64,000 bases of DNA from Pseudomonas syringae. GTDB taxonomy: Bacteria; Pseudomonadota; Gammaproteobacteria; Pseudomonadales; Pseudomonadaceae. The translations under genes were made by a program, and so were the position numbers. The notes under the pieces were generated by a model. It saw only the letters and a program-made list of their open reading frames with translations. It was not told the DNA's origin and did not search any database. Of this stretch, positions 1-7,139 are shown in pieces. Position 1 is the stretch's first letter. Every line of letters starts with the position of its first letter. The DNA lies in assembly GCF_001698815.1 (NCBI RefSeq), contig NZ_LGSI01000068.1:124001-188000 (forward strand), given 5' to 3'.

Positions 1-164
1 CGGCATTGCAAGTGCTGTTCATTACCGGCTACGCGCCCAGCGCTGAGAACCGCAGTGACTTCCTCGACTCAGGGATGGACATGTTGGCCAAGCCGTTTAG
101 TGTCGATGAGCTTGCACTGCGGATTCGGAAAATGATCGAAGGGCGCATGCCGGTTCACGCCTGA
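1..164 (+). CDS. C-terminus of a response-regulator receiver domain protein (partial)
   Basis: The window opens inside a reading frame (codons in phase from base 3) that ends with TGA at 162-164. The visible 53 residues contain VLFITGYAP, then DMLAKPFSVDELALRIRKMI. These match the last third of a CheY-like receiver: the beta4 T/S position, the conserved lysine-proline KPF, and helix 5. The protein therefore ends in a receiver domain and could be a hybrid histidine kinase or a response regulator; the upstream part is outside the window. Its stop overlaps the end of the convergent KfrA-like gene by 10 bases. Confidence 0.75.
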   Translation, partial: ALQVLFITGYAPSAENRSDFLDSGMDMLAKPFSVDELALRIRKMIEGRMPVHA

Positions 165-1165
165 GCCGGCGGCGGGGCTTCTTCTTCAGGTGATGCCAGA
201 TCCTTGCGCAGATTATCCAGCGCCAGCTCGGTTTTGATCAGAATCAACTCCAGCACCCGGCTCTGTTGCTCCTGATCGGTCAGGCGTTGTTTCAGTTCTC
301 CAACTTCCTCATGACTGTTGTGCAGTCGCTCTTCCAGCAGCGCCCGCTGGGTCTGCGCTTGTTGCAGTTGCTCTACTGCGCTGTTGGCCTGGATGGTCAG
401 TCTGGCCAGTTGATCCTTATGCGTGTCCAGTTCGCGGGATGTGCTGCGGCTTTCAGTGAGCAGCCGCTCGTTGGCGCGATTGAGCTGAGTAATTTCCTCC
501 TGTCGCACCAGCGCGCTTTGCTGGGCCTGGCGCAACTCCATCTGGACTTGCTGCACCTGACCTTCGTGGCGCCGCTGCTCCTGGTCGCGCTGTTCCTTCA
601 CCGAATTGCGGTAATGCTCAAGGGCATCGCGGGCATGCAGGTGCTTTTCTTCCAGCGAGCGGATTTGTCCATCCTTGTCTTCAAGACGCGTCGCCATGTC
701 CTGGCTGGCTTGCTGAAGCCGCGCATTCTCGGTTTGCTGGCTCTGTAACTGCTGGCGAGTGTCGAGCAGCGCAGCAGTATGCTGATCAATGATTTGAGTC
801 TGATCGGCGCAACGCTGACTCGCATCATTCAGCTCTTTCCTGGTGCTATTCAGCTCCTCTTGCAACGTACGTTGCTGTGTATCGAAGGCCGTCTGCGCCT
901 GATCGATACGTTCCTGGGCCTGTTCCTGCAGGCGCTGTGCGAGGCGGGCGACCAGCTCGGTCAGCTCATCGCCAATCGTTTCCTGGGGCGCGCCACGGCG
1001 CAAATCGGTTTCATCCAGCTCCCTTAAATAGCGATGGATCGTGGTTTTCGAGCCGGTATTGCCCATCTCCACGCGTACTGCATCGATGCTGGGATGCTCG
1101 CCTCGGGCGATAAGCGCCAGGCGCGCCGTCTGCACTGTTGCCTTGTTTACACCGCCGCGAGCCAT
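155..1165 (-). CDS. KfrA-like DNA-binding protein with long coiled coil
   Basis: The product is 336 aa. Residues about 1-60 form a KfrA_N-type winged/helix-turn-helix region (VNKATVQTARLALIARGEHP, then KTTIHRYLREL). The rest, to about residue 320, is heptad-rich and dominated by Q, E, L and R, predicting one long coiled coil that would drive oligomerisation. The start at 1165 has a strong AGGAGG site five bases upstream. KfrA proteins are plasmid nucleoid/partition-type DNA-binding proteins that repress their own promoter. Here the gene is chromosomal and diverges from a tyrosine recombinase across a repeat-rich gap, so a role in regulating that recombinase is plausible but inferred. Confidence 0.8.
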   Translation of the reverse strand: MARGGVNKATVQTARLALIARGEHPSIDAVRVEMGNTGSKTTIHRYLRELDETDLRRGAPQETIGDELTELVARLAQRLQEQAQERIDQAQTAFDTQQRTLQEELNSTRKELNDASQRCADQTQIIDQHTAALLDTRQQLQSQQTENARLQQASQDMATRLEDKDGQIRSLEEKHLHARDALEHYRNSVKEQRDQEQRRHEGQVQQVQMELRQAQQSALVRQEEITQLNRANERLLTESRSTSRELDTHKDQLARLTIQANSAVEQLQQAQTQRALLEERLHNSHEEVGELKQRLTDQEQQSRVLELILIKTELALDNLRKDLASPEEEAPPPAQA

Positions 1166-1191
1166 GTTGCCTCCTACGATTATGTACTGTG

Positions 1192-1214
1192 GTATGTACT
1201 CTGTAATTACATAC
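1192..1214. promoter_or_regulatory. Inverted repeat in the KfrA-like/recombinase divergent promoter region
   Basis: Arms GTATGTA (1192-1198) and TACATAC (1208-1214) are perfect inverted repeats separated by nine bases. The motif TATGTACT also occurs just upstream (1181-1188), giving a direct repeat. The site lies 27-49 bases upstream of the KfrA-like start codon, where an autoregulatory operator is expected for this family. The assignment as an operator is inference. Confidence 0.4.
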
Positions 1215-1258
1215 TAACTCACGGACTTTAAATTTGATAACAAGGATTAATACTACAC

Positions 1259-1279
1259 GGGATAATGGCGTATTATCCC
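1259..1279. promoter_or_regulatory. Perfect inverted repeat upstream of the tyrosine recombinase
   Basis: Arms GGGATAAT (1259-1266) and ATTATCCC (1272-1279) pair perfectly around GGCGT. The palindrome lies about 57-77 bases upstream of the recombinase start, in the AT-rich divergent gap. It may be an operator or a recombinase-binding site. Nothing in the sequence chooses between these. Confidence 0.35.
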
Positions 1280-1336
1280 ATGTCAGCAGCTAATTGGCCG
1301 TTAATACGCTTGAAACCAGTACGCAAGGGAGCCGCC

Positions 1337-2290
1337 ATGAGCGACATCGATCGCTATATTGAAGCCGCGACCCGGGACAACACCCGACGCAGCTATCGAG
1401 CGTCCATCGAGCATTTTGAAGCGACGTGGGGCGGTTTCCTGCCTGCCACCAGCGAGGCCGTGGCTCGTTATCTCGCCACCTATGCCGGTTCGTTGTCAGT
1501 CAATACGTTGAAACTGCGGCTCTCGGCTTTGGCTCAGTGGCATAGCAGCCAAGGCTTCCCGGACCCGACGAAAGCGCCGGTTGTTCGCAAAGTGCTCAAG
1601 GGCATTCGCGCATTGCACCCGGCTCAGGAAAAACAGGCGGAACCGCTGCAGTTGCAACATCTGGAGCAAGTCGCGCTTTGGCTTGAGCATGAAGCCGCGC
1701 AAGCAACGGCAGAGGGTGATCGTCCACGGCTATTGCGCTGCCGACGAGACAGCGCGCTGATTTTGCTGGGGTTCTGGCGGGGGTTTCGCAGCGATGAGCT
1801 GTGTCGCGTACAGATTCAGGATGTGCAGGCGACAGCGGGTTCGGGCATCACCCTGTATCTGGCCCGCAGCAAAGGCGATCGAGACAATCTGGGCAAGCGC
1901 TACCAGACACCGGCTTTGCGGCGTCTCTGCCCGGTGCAGGCGTACGTGGAATGGATCAACTGTTCTGCGCTAGTGCGCGGCCCGGTGTTTCGCGGGATCG
2001 ATCGCTGGGGCAACCTCAGCGAAGAGCCGCTGCACGCCAACAGCATCATTCCTTTGTTGCGTCAGGCGCTGGAACGAGCAGGCGTCGCGGCCGAGTTGTA
2101 CACCAGTCATTCCCTGCGTCGTGGTTTTGCAACCTGGGCTCATCACAATGGCTGGGACCTCAAGTCGCTGATGAGCTATGTCGGCTGGAAGGACATGAAA
2201 TCGGCCATGCGCTATCTCGAGGCCACACCGTTCGCCAGCCGGGAAGAAAATCTCATGCAAATTTCGTCTATTAATAAAGATCTCTTATAG
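1337..2290 (+). CDS. Tyrosine recombinase/integrase
   Basis: A 317-aa site-specific recombinase. The N-terminal SAM-like core-binding part is residues about 5-100 (TRRSYRASIEHFEATWG). The catalytic domain carries the expected residues: Arg in GFWRGFRSDELCR, Lys in SKGDRDN, HxxR in SHSLRRGFATW, Trp replacing the second His in VGWKDMK, and Tyr in MRYLE. The start at 1337 is chosen because AAGGGA lies six bases upstream; the frame is open to 1265 without another good site. It is divergent from the KfrA-like gene and ends 101 bases before ahpC. No direct repeats or cargo were seen that would make it the integrase of a current element. Confidence 0.85.
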   Translation: MSDIDRYIEAATRDNTRRSYRASIEHFEATWGGFLPATSEAVARYLATYAGSLSVNTLKLRLSALAQWHSSQGFPDPTKAPVVRKVLKGIRALHPAQEKQAEPLQLQHLEQVALWLEHEAAQATAEGDRPRLLRCRRDSALILLGFWRGFRSDELCRVQIQDVQATAGSGITLYLARSKGDRDNLGKRYQTPALRRLCPVQAYVEWINCSALVRGPVFRGIDRWGNLSEEPLHANSIIPLLRQALERAGVAAELYTSHSLRRGFATWAHHNGWDLKSLMSYVGWKDMKSAMRYLEATPFASREENLMQISSINKDLL

Positions 2291-2391
2291 TGAAAAGCAA
2301 TCAGGAGCATGAGCTTTGCCAATGAGCCCATGCCGACGATTGTGCGTAAGCTCCACGTCATCGAATTCAAAACCCATCAGGAGATTCACCG

Positions 2392-2955
2392 ATGCCTATC
2401 ATCAACAGCCAAGTAAAACCGTTCAAAGCCACTGCATTCCAGAACGGCGCGTTCGTCGACGTCTCTGAAGCTGACTTTAAAGGCAAGTGGTCTGTCGTGT
2501 TCTTCTACCCAGCCGACTTCACTTTTGTATGCCCGACCGAACTGGAAGACCTGGCTGACAACTACGCCGAGTTCAAGAAACTGGGCGTCGAAATCTACGG
2601 CGTGTCCACCGACACCCATTTCGCACACGCTGCATGGCACAACACCTCGCCAGCCATTGGCAAGATCCAGTACCCACTGATCGGCGACCCGACTCACCTG
2701 CTGTCGCGTAACTTCGACGTTCTGATCGAAGAAGCAGGTCTTGCTGACCGTGGCACCTTCGTGATCAACCCAGAAGGCCAGATCAAGATCGTTGAGCTGA
2801 ACGACGGCGGTGTTGGCCGTGACGCTACTGAGCTGCTGCGCAAAGTCAAAGCCGCTCAATACGTTGCTGCCCACCCAGGCGAAGTTTGCCCAGCCAAATG
2901 GAAAGAAGGCGAAGCTACTCTGGCTCCGTCCCTGGACCTGGTTGGCAAGATCTAA
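2392..2955 (+). CDS. ahpC: Alkyl hydroperoxide reductase subunit C (2-Cys peroxiredoxin)
   Basis: The 187-aa product has the normal length of AhpC. It reduces H2O2, organic peroxides and peroxynitrite in the cytoplasm. The peroxidatic Cys47 sits in DFTFVCPTE and the resolving Cys166 in GEVCPAKW. A ribosome site (CAGGAG) precedes the ATG. It is followed by a strong hairpin and then by its reductase ahpF, so the hairpin probably acts as an attenuator that gives much more ahpC than ahpF mRNA. Codon choice is strongly biased (CTG, GGC, AAA/GAA), as for a highly expressed gene. OxyR control is expected from the family, but I could not identify a convincing OxyR site. Confidence 0.97.
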   Translation: MPIINSQVKPFKATAFQNGAFVDVSEADFKGKWSVVFFYPADFTFVCPTELEDLADNYAEFKKLGVEIYGVSTDTHFAHAAWHNTSPAIGKIQYPLIGDPTHLLSRNFDVLIEEAGLADRGTFVINPEGQIKIVELNDGGVGRDATELLRKVKAAQYVAAHPGEVCPAKWKEGEATLAPSLDLVGKI

Positions 2956-3015
2956 GTCGATGATTCGGCTGGGGGCTTTGAGCTCTTGAGCACGTAAACC
3001 GCATCGCCCCTAAAA

Positions 3016-3051
3016 AACGCCCGGGCGACCATCGCCTGGGCGTTGTTTTTT
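3016..3051 (+). terminator. Intrinsic terminator/attenuator between ahpC and ahpF
   Basis: A 12-bp stem (3016-3027 with 3033-3044, one G-T wobble) with a five-base loop is followed by TTG and a run of T. It lies 60 bases after the ahpC stop and 29 bases before the ahpF start, so it should reduce read-through into ahpF. Confidence 0.85.
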
Positions 3052-3079
3052 CTACCCTCTTAAAATGGAAATCGCCCGC

Positions 3080-4642
3080 ATGTTGGACGCCAATCTTAAA
3101 GCCCAGTTGAAGTCGTACCTGGAACGGGTCACACAACCGATCGAGATCGTCGCGTCCCTTGATGACGGCGCGAAATCCCAGGAAATGCTGGCACTGCTCA
3201 ACGACGTGATCAGCGTTTCGAAAGACATCACCCTGAATGACAGCGGCACCGACGTGCGCACTCCGTCGTTCTCGCTCAACAGCCCGGGGAAAGACATCAG
3301 CCTGCGTTTCGCCGGCATTCCGATGGGCCACGAATTTACCTCGCTGGTGCTGGCGCTGCTGCAAGTCGGCGGTTATCCGTCCAAGGCCAGTGCCGAAGCC
3401 ATCGAACAGGCTCGCTCGCTGCAAGGCGAGTTCAGGTTTGAAACTTATTTCTCCCAGTCTTGCCAGAACTGCCCGGACGTCGTCCAGGCGCTGAACCTGC
3501 TGGCCGTACTCAACCCGAACGTGCATCACGTGGCCATCGACGGTGCGCTGTTTCAGGATGAAGTGACCGACCGGCACGTCATGTCGGTGCCTAGCATCTA
3601 TCTGAACGGTGAGCTGTTCGGCCAGGGCCGCATGGGCCTGGAAGAAATTCTCGCCAAGATCGACACCGGTGCCGGTGATCGTCAGGCGGCCAAACTCAAC
3701 GCCAAGGAAGCCTTTGACGTGCTGGTGGTCGGCGGTGGCCCGGCAGGTTCGGCTGCAGCCGTTTATGCAGCCCGCAAAGGCATTCGTACTGGTGTCGCGG
3801 CAGAGCGTTTCGGCGGTCAGGTGTTGGATACCATGGCCATCGAAAACTTCATTTCGGTACAACACACCGAAGGCCCGAAACTGGCCGTAGCCCTTGAAGA
3901 GCACGTCAAGCAGTACGAAGTCGACATCATGAACCTGCAACGCGCCGAACAGCTGATTCCCGGCACGGACGGCGCATTGCATGAAGTGAAATTTGCCGGT
4001 GGCGCCAGCCTCAAGACCAAGACCGTGATTCTGGCGACTGGTGCACGCTGGAGAGAAATGAATGTTCCTGGCGAGCAGCAATACCGCAACAAGGGCGTAG
4101 CTTATTGCCCGCACTGCGACGGTCCGCTGTTCAAAGGCAAGCGCGTTGCGGTGATCGGCGGCGGTAACTCCGGCGTGGAAGCGGCAATCGACCTGGCCGG
4201 TATCGTCAGCCACGTCACACTGCTGGAATTCGATGTGCAACTGCGCGCCGATGCTGTTCTGCAACGCAAATTGCACAGCCTGCCGAACGTGACGGTCATC
4301 ACCAACGCGCAGACCTCAGAAGTGACGGGCGATGAGCTGAAGGTCAACGGCCTGCGCTACAAGAACCGCTTGAATGGCGAAGAAGTGGCGGTAGCGCTTG
4401 AGGGCATCTTCGTGCAGATCGGTCTGCTGCCCAATACCGATTGGCTCAAGGGCACCATCGAGCTGTCACCACGGGGCGAAATCGTTGTCGACTCTCGCGG
4501 CGAGACGTCGATCCCAGGGATCTTCGCTGCTGGCGACGTGACCACCACGCCTTACAAGCAGATCATCATTGCTTTGGGCGAGGGTGCCAAGGCATCGCTT
4601 AGCGCCTTCGATCACTTGATCCGCACGTCCGCGCCAGCCTGA
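3080..4642 (+). CDS. ahpF: Alkyl hydroperoxide reductase subunit F
   Basis: A flavoprotein disulfide reductase that passes electrons from NAD(P)H to AhpC. From the chosen ATG it is 520 aa, against 521 aa in E. coli AhpF. The N-terminal thioredoxin-fold region holds SCQNCPDV near residue 130. The FAD-binding GGGPAGSAAA motif follows near residue 220, then the redox pair CPHC and the second nucleotide-binding motif GGGNSGVEAA. The frame is open to an ATG at 3065, but MLDANLKAQL matches the family N-terminus and has GGAA upstream, so 3080 is preferred. It lies downstream of ahpC across an attenuator-like hairpin. Confidence 0.96.
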   Translation: MLDANLKAQLKSYLERVTQPIEIVASLDDGAKSQEMLALLNDVISVSKDITLNDSGTDVRTPSFSLNSPGKDISLRFAGIPMGHEFTSLVLALLQVGGYPSKASAEAIEQARSLQGEFRFETYFSQSCQNCPDVVQALNLLAVLNPNVHHVAIDGALFQDEVTDRHVMSVPSIYLNGELFGQGRMGLEEILAKIDTGAGDRQAAKLNAKEAFDVLVVGGGPAGSAAAVYAARKGIRTGVAAERFGGQVLDTMAIENFISVQHTEGPKLAVALEEHVKQYEVDIMNLQRAEQLIPGTDGALHEVKFAGGASLKTKTVILATGARWREMNVPGEQQYRNKGVAYCPHCDGPLFKGKRVAVIGGGNSGVEAAIDLAGIVSHVTLLEFDVQLRADAVLQRKLHSLPNVTVITNAQTSEVTGDELKVNGLRYKNRLNGEEVAVALEGIFVQIGLLPNTDWLKGTIELSPRGEIVVDSRGETSIPGIFAAGDVTTTPYKQIIIALGEGAKASLSAFDHLIRTSAPA

Positions 4643-4662
4643 TACTCATCGGCAAGGCAAAA

Positions 4663-4694
4663 AAAAGGCCTCATGAGCAATCATGGGGCCTTTT
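4663..4694. terminator. Bidirectional terminator between ahpF and gloA
   Basis: A 14-bp stem (4663-4676 with 4681-4694, one T-G wobble) closes on a GCAA tetraloop, with A-rich sequence on the left and TTTT on the right. It lies between two convergent genes and can serve both. Confidence 0.85.
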
Positions 4695-4708
4695 GTCATT
4701 TCAGCGCA

Positions 4709-5230
4709 TCACAGCGGCGCTGGCTGGATGATCTCTACCCAATAGCCATCCGGATCCTTGATAAAAGCGAGGCTGTTCATGCGGCCGTCAGCCAGGCGTT
4801 TCTGGAAGTCCACACCCAGGGTTTCGAAGCGTGCGCAGGCAACGTGAACGTCTGGCACCGAGATGCAGATGTGGCCGAAACCGCGAGGATCGGTATTGCC
4901 ATTGTGGTAGGCGAACGCCGGATCGTTTTCCGTGCCATGGTTGTGGGTCAGTTCCAGGATGCCGGGGATCGATTTCATCCACAGTGTGCGCGCCGCAGCG
5001 TCAGCCGGGATCTGCGCCTTGTCGACCAGTGCAAGGAAATACAGGCTGAATTCGGCTTCTGCGAAATCGCGTTTCTCCACCAGGCTGAAGCCCAGCACGC
5101 GGGTATAGAAATCCAGCGAGGCGGTAATGTCTTTCACGCGCAGCATAGTGTGATTGAACACGAACTGTTGGGTCGCAGCTTCCGGTTGCGCTGTCACGCC
5201 GGGAAAAGTATTGAGGTCTTGCAGGCTCAT
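4709..5230 (-). CDS. gloA: Lactoylglutathione lyase (glyoxalase I)
   Basis: The 173-aa product isomerises the hemithioacetal of methylglyoxal and glutathione to S-lactoylglutathione. The glyoxalase/VOC fold is evident: FNHTMLRVKDITASLDFYTRVLG at the start of the first module, then LELTHNHGTE, GFGHICISVPDV and DPDGYWVEI. These carry the His and Glu metal ligands expected for the family. The start at 5230 is preferred because GGAG lies seven bases upstream. An upstream in-frame ATG at 5254 would add eight residues without a better site. It is convergent with ahpF and shares its terminator. Confidence 0.93.
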   Translation of the reverse strand: MSLQDLNTFPGVTAQPEAATQQFVFNHTMLRVKDITASLDFYTRVLGFSLVEKRDFAEAEFSLYFLALVDKAQIPADAAARTLWMKSIPGILELTHNHGTENDPAFAYHNGNTDPRGFGHICISVPDVHVACARFETLGVDFQKRLADGRMNSLAFIKDPDGYWVEIIQPAPL

Positions 5231-5384
5231 GAATAGCTCCGGTTGAGTGTTCAAATTGGGTCAAATGATACGGGGCATGCCGCTGAAATGCCAAATGCTC
5301 CGATGGATGTACTGGCATTGCTCTTGTTCATGAAGGCGTTGCGCGTCAGACTTTCCTGCTTATGCCTTCAGGAAAGCGTCCGTC

Positions 5385-5936
5385 ATGCTCAGCCGGTTCT
5401 CCCACGTATCGATTGCAGGCCTTCTCCTGTTATGTGCTTCAGGCTTCGTTCAGGCGGACGATGCCATGATCACCTGGCCTGAAGGGTGGCAGATTGAATC
5501 CATGCCTCCCGAAGCAGACGCCACCGGCAAACCCGCTGCGCAGTTAAGACAGCGAGCGGTCAAGAACGATCAGGCGGGTAATCCGATGATGGTCATGGAG
5601 CTGACCCAATCGGCTCTGGTCGCGGGGCATCAGGTCAATGTCGAGGGTGTGCTGCTGGAGATGCGCAAGGCGATCCAGGTGATGTTTGCCCGAAGCGGAT
5701 TTCAAAGCGTTTGTACCCGAACCCGGCAGGGCACCTTGAGCCAGATACCTGCGCTGGAAACGACTTGCACGATTACCCAGAACGGGGTGCACGTAATGAC
5801 TCAAACGTTGGTAGCCGCAGCCAGCAAGAACATGGCCTGGTCGCTTTCCTACGCGGGTTCCGCTGACGGTTATGCGGCGACCAAGGAAGAAGCCCGGCGG
5901 ATTCGCGATGGCGTGCGCCTCGGTGGCAGTCAGTAG
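5385..5936 (+). CDS. Secreted small protein, probable DUF4946 family
   Basis: A 183-aa protein with a clear Sec signal peptide (SIAGLLLLCASGFVQA, cleavage expected after residue 24, before DDAMITWP). The mature part begins with WPEGWQIE and contains two cysteines about 17 residues apart (SVCTRTRQG and ETTCTITQ) that could form a disulfide in the periplasm. The pattern resembles the Pseudomonas family DUF4946, recalled rather than checked. No function is known to me. It stands alone between convergent/divergent neighbours, so context gives no hint of a partner. Confidence 0.7.
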   Translation: MLSRFSHVSIAGLLLLCASGFVQADDAMITWPEGWQIESMPPEADATGKPAAQLRQRAVKNDQAGNPMMVMELTQSALVAGHQVNVEGVLLEMRKAIQVMFARSGFQSVCTRTRQGTLSQIPALETTCTITQNGVHVMTQTLVAAASKNMAWSLSYAGSADGYAATKEEARRIRDGVRLGGSQ

Positions 5937-6366
5937 GCGCGACTGGGACAAATTTCAGGCAAAAAGAAGCCCGCCGAAGCGGGCATTGGGGCGCTAATCC
6001 TTTAGCAGCCTCTATCCTGAGATACCGGGTGTGAAAAATTCGTGAACCATTCGTTCAAAATTCGGATGGGGGGACGCTTAAAAATCAGAAGTTTCTGACA
6101 GATTAGAACGAAGCAACTGACGATTTTCATTTTTTTATATCTTGGATTTCTATCAGGCCGCCGCTCATAACGAACCGATATTTAAAAATTTTCGAAGCGG
6201 AATTTCGCGCTCGGTAATCACCGCTAAATAGAGTCAGACATGCCAAGGGACTAATACGATAGTTCTAACATAATGAAACGGTATTGAACGAAATTGAACG
6301 CTCACTGGCGCTGCCTGCTGTACTCGATACCGCCGATGTATTCGGCACTATTCATTGACGTCAATA
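5937..6366. other. 430-base gap without a recognised gene
   Basis: The stretch is AT-rich. It contains runs such as ATTTAAAAATTTTCGAA near 6180, two TTGAACG direct repeats near 6284-6300, and the perfect palindrome ATTGACGTCAAT at 6354-6365 just before a bidirectional terminator. No supported reading frame is present. The combination of an AT-rich stretch and a plus-strand terminator without an upstream gene could mean a small RNA, but no promoter is certain. Confidence 0.4.
5969..5984. terminator. Short hairpin after the secreted protein gene
   Basis: GCCCGC and GCGGGC pair around CGAA. The plus strand has no T run after it, while the minus strand does (complement of AAAAAGAA), so it looks better suited to stop minus-strand transcription. 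A weak call. Confidence 0.4.
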
Positions 6367-6393
6367 AAAAAGCCCTGCAGAGCAGGGCTTTTT
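6367..6393. terminator. Bidirectional terminator downstream of the mvaT-family gene
   Basis: A perfect 12-bp stem, AAAAAGCCCTGC with GCAGGGCTTTTT, has a three-base loop and T runs on both strands. It lies 18 bases after the minus-strand H-NS-like gene. Confidence 0.88.
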
Positions 6394-6410
6394 ATATTCA
6401 ATGGTTTCGC

Positions 6411-6773
6411 TCAAGCGCGAAGCCATGAATCGACGGTATCAATACCGTATTGTTCTTTCCAGGACTTCAGACCGCGATGATTTCCACCTTTGGTCTCGAT
6501 CAGTTCGCCCGTGTGAGGGTTTTGATAAACCTTGATCACTCGGGCCCGGCGGCGCTTGGGCCCGGCAGGGGCGGCCTGGGCGGAAGAGCCTCTAGGGTCG
6601 AGGATTGCGATGATGTCACGCAGGCCCTTGTCATAGCTGCTCATCAAGCCCTGGAGTTTCTGCTCGAATTCAATCTCCTTTTTTAGTCCGGCATCGTTCT
6701 TCAAGGATTCCAGCTGTGCCAGCTGCTCTTGAAGGGCTTTTTCTGCTGCTCGAAACTCGGCAAGTCTAGACAA
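6411..6773 (-). CDS. MvaT/MvaU family H-NS-like xenogeneic silencer
   Basis: From a TTG start at 6773 the product is 120 aa, the family's usual length. Residues 1-60 (MSRLAEFRAAEKALQEQL onward) form the coiled-coil dimerisation part, followed by LRDIIAILDP. The C-terminal DNA-binding part has the AT-hook-like loop and family signature NPHTGELIETKGGNHRGLKSWK. The TTG is preferred because GGAG lies eight bases upstream and the N-terminus then matches paralogues. Extending to the ATG at 6860 adds 29 residues unlike the family. These proteins silence AT-rich foreign DNA. This one is distinct from core MvaT and resembles the variable paralogues (MvaU/MvaV/TurB types); I do not assign a symbol. Confidence 0.88.
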   Translation of the reverse strand: MSRLAEFRAAEKALQEQLAQLESLKNDAGLKKEIEFEQKLQGLMSSYDKGLRDIIAILDPRGSSAQAAPAGPKRRRARVIKVYQNPHTGELIETKGGNHRGLKSWKEQYGIDTVDSWLRA

Positions 6774-7139
6774 ATAACATACTCCGACAGTGTAGTGGCT
6801 GTAACCGGCCAACAACGCATCCAGAAAAAAGCGGTTGGCTGGTTCGCTCGCGAGACGCATTACCCTGGGACCAGGTGCACAGTGCCTTGATGAACATAAA
6901 GCTGGCTGTCAGTCCCGTCCCGAAGAGAGGGTAGTTGCATCGGCTGCGTGTAAATCATGCACGTTTTTTTTCAGTTAGAAAATAGTCTGGGGATAATTAA
7001 GTATAAGAACGACTGATGAGGAGTTGCCGGTTTTTACCCGGCCTTGTGTTATTGCGTGAAGCGAGACGTAAGTAATTTCTGATATTAGAGCCCGCCGGGA
7101 AAAGATCGAGAGGTCAACCCCGATCTGATTTGCGCAGCG
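6774..7139. other. Promoter-side gap upstream of the mvaT-family gene
   Basis: An AT-rich stretch of 366 bases, especially 6950-7080, lies between the minus-strand mvaT-family gene and the end of the minus-strand TPR gene. A small hairpin (GCCGG / CCGGC near 7026-7042) is visible. AT-rich promoter DNA is typical for self-silencing MvaT-family genes. No reading frame is supported here. Confidence 0.4.

Noticed and set aside
2267..2290. OxyR-like CTAT/ATAG pair upstream of ahpC
   Set aside because: The spacing (16 bases) does not fit the seven-base centre of OxyR sites.
2915..4276. Long minus-strand open frame across ahpF
   Set aside because: It is the antisense of a clearly identified gene, lacks a ribosome site and known motifs, and is expected from GC-rich codon bias. 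The same applies to plus-strand frames over mexF, mexE and the minus-strand frames over pgm and the decarboxylases.
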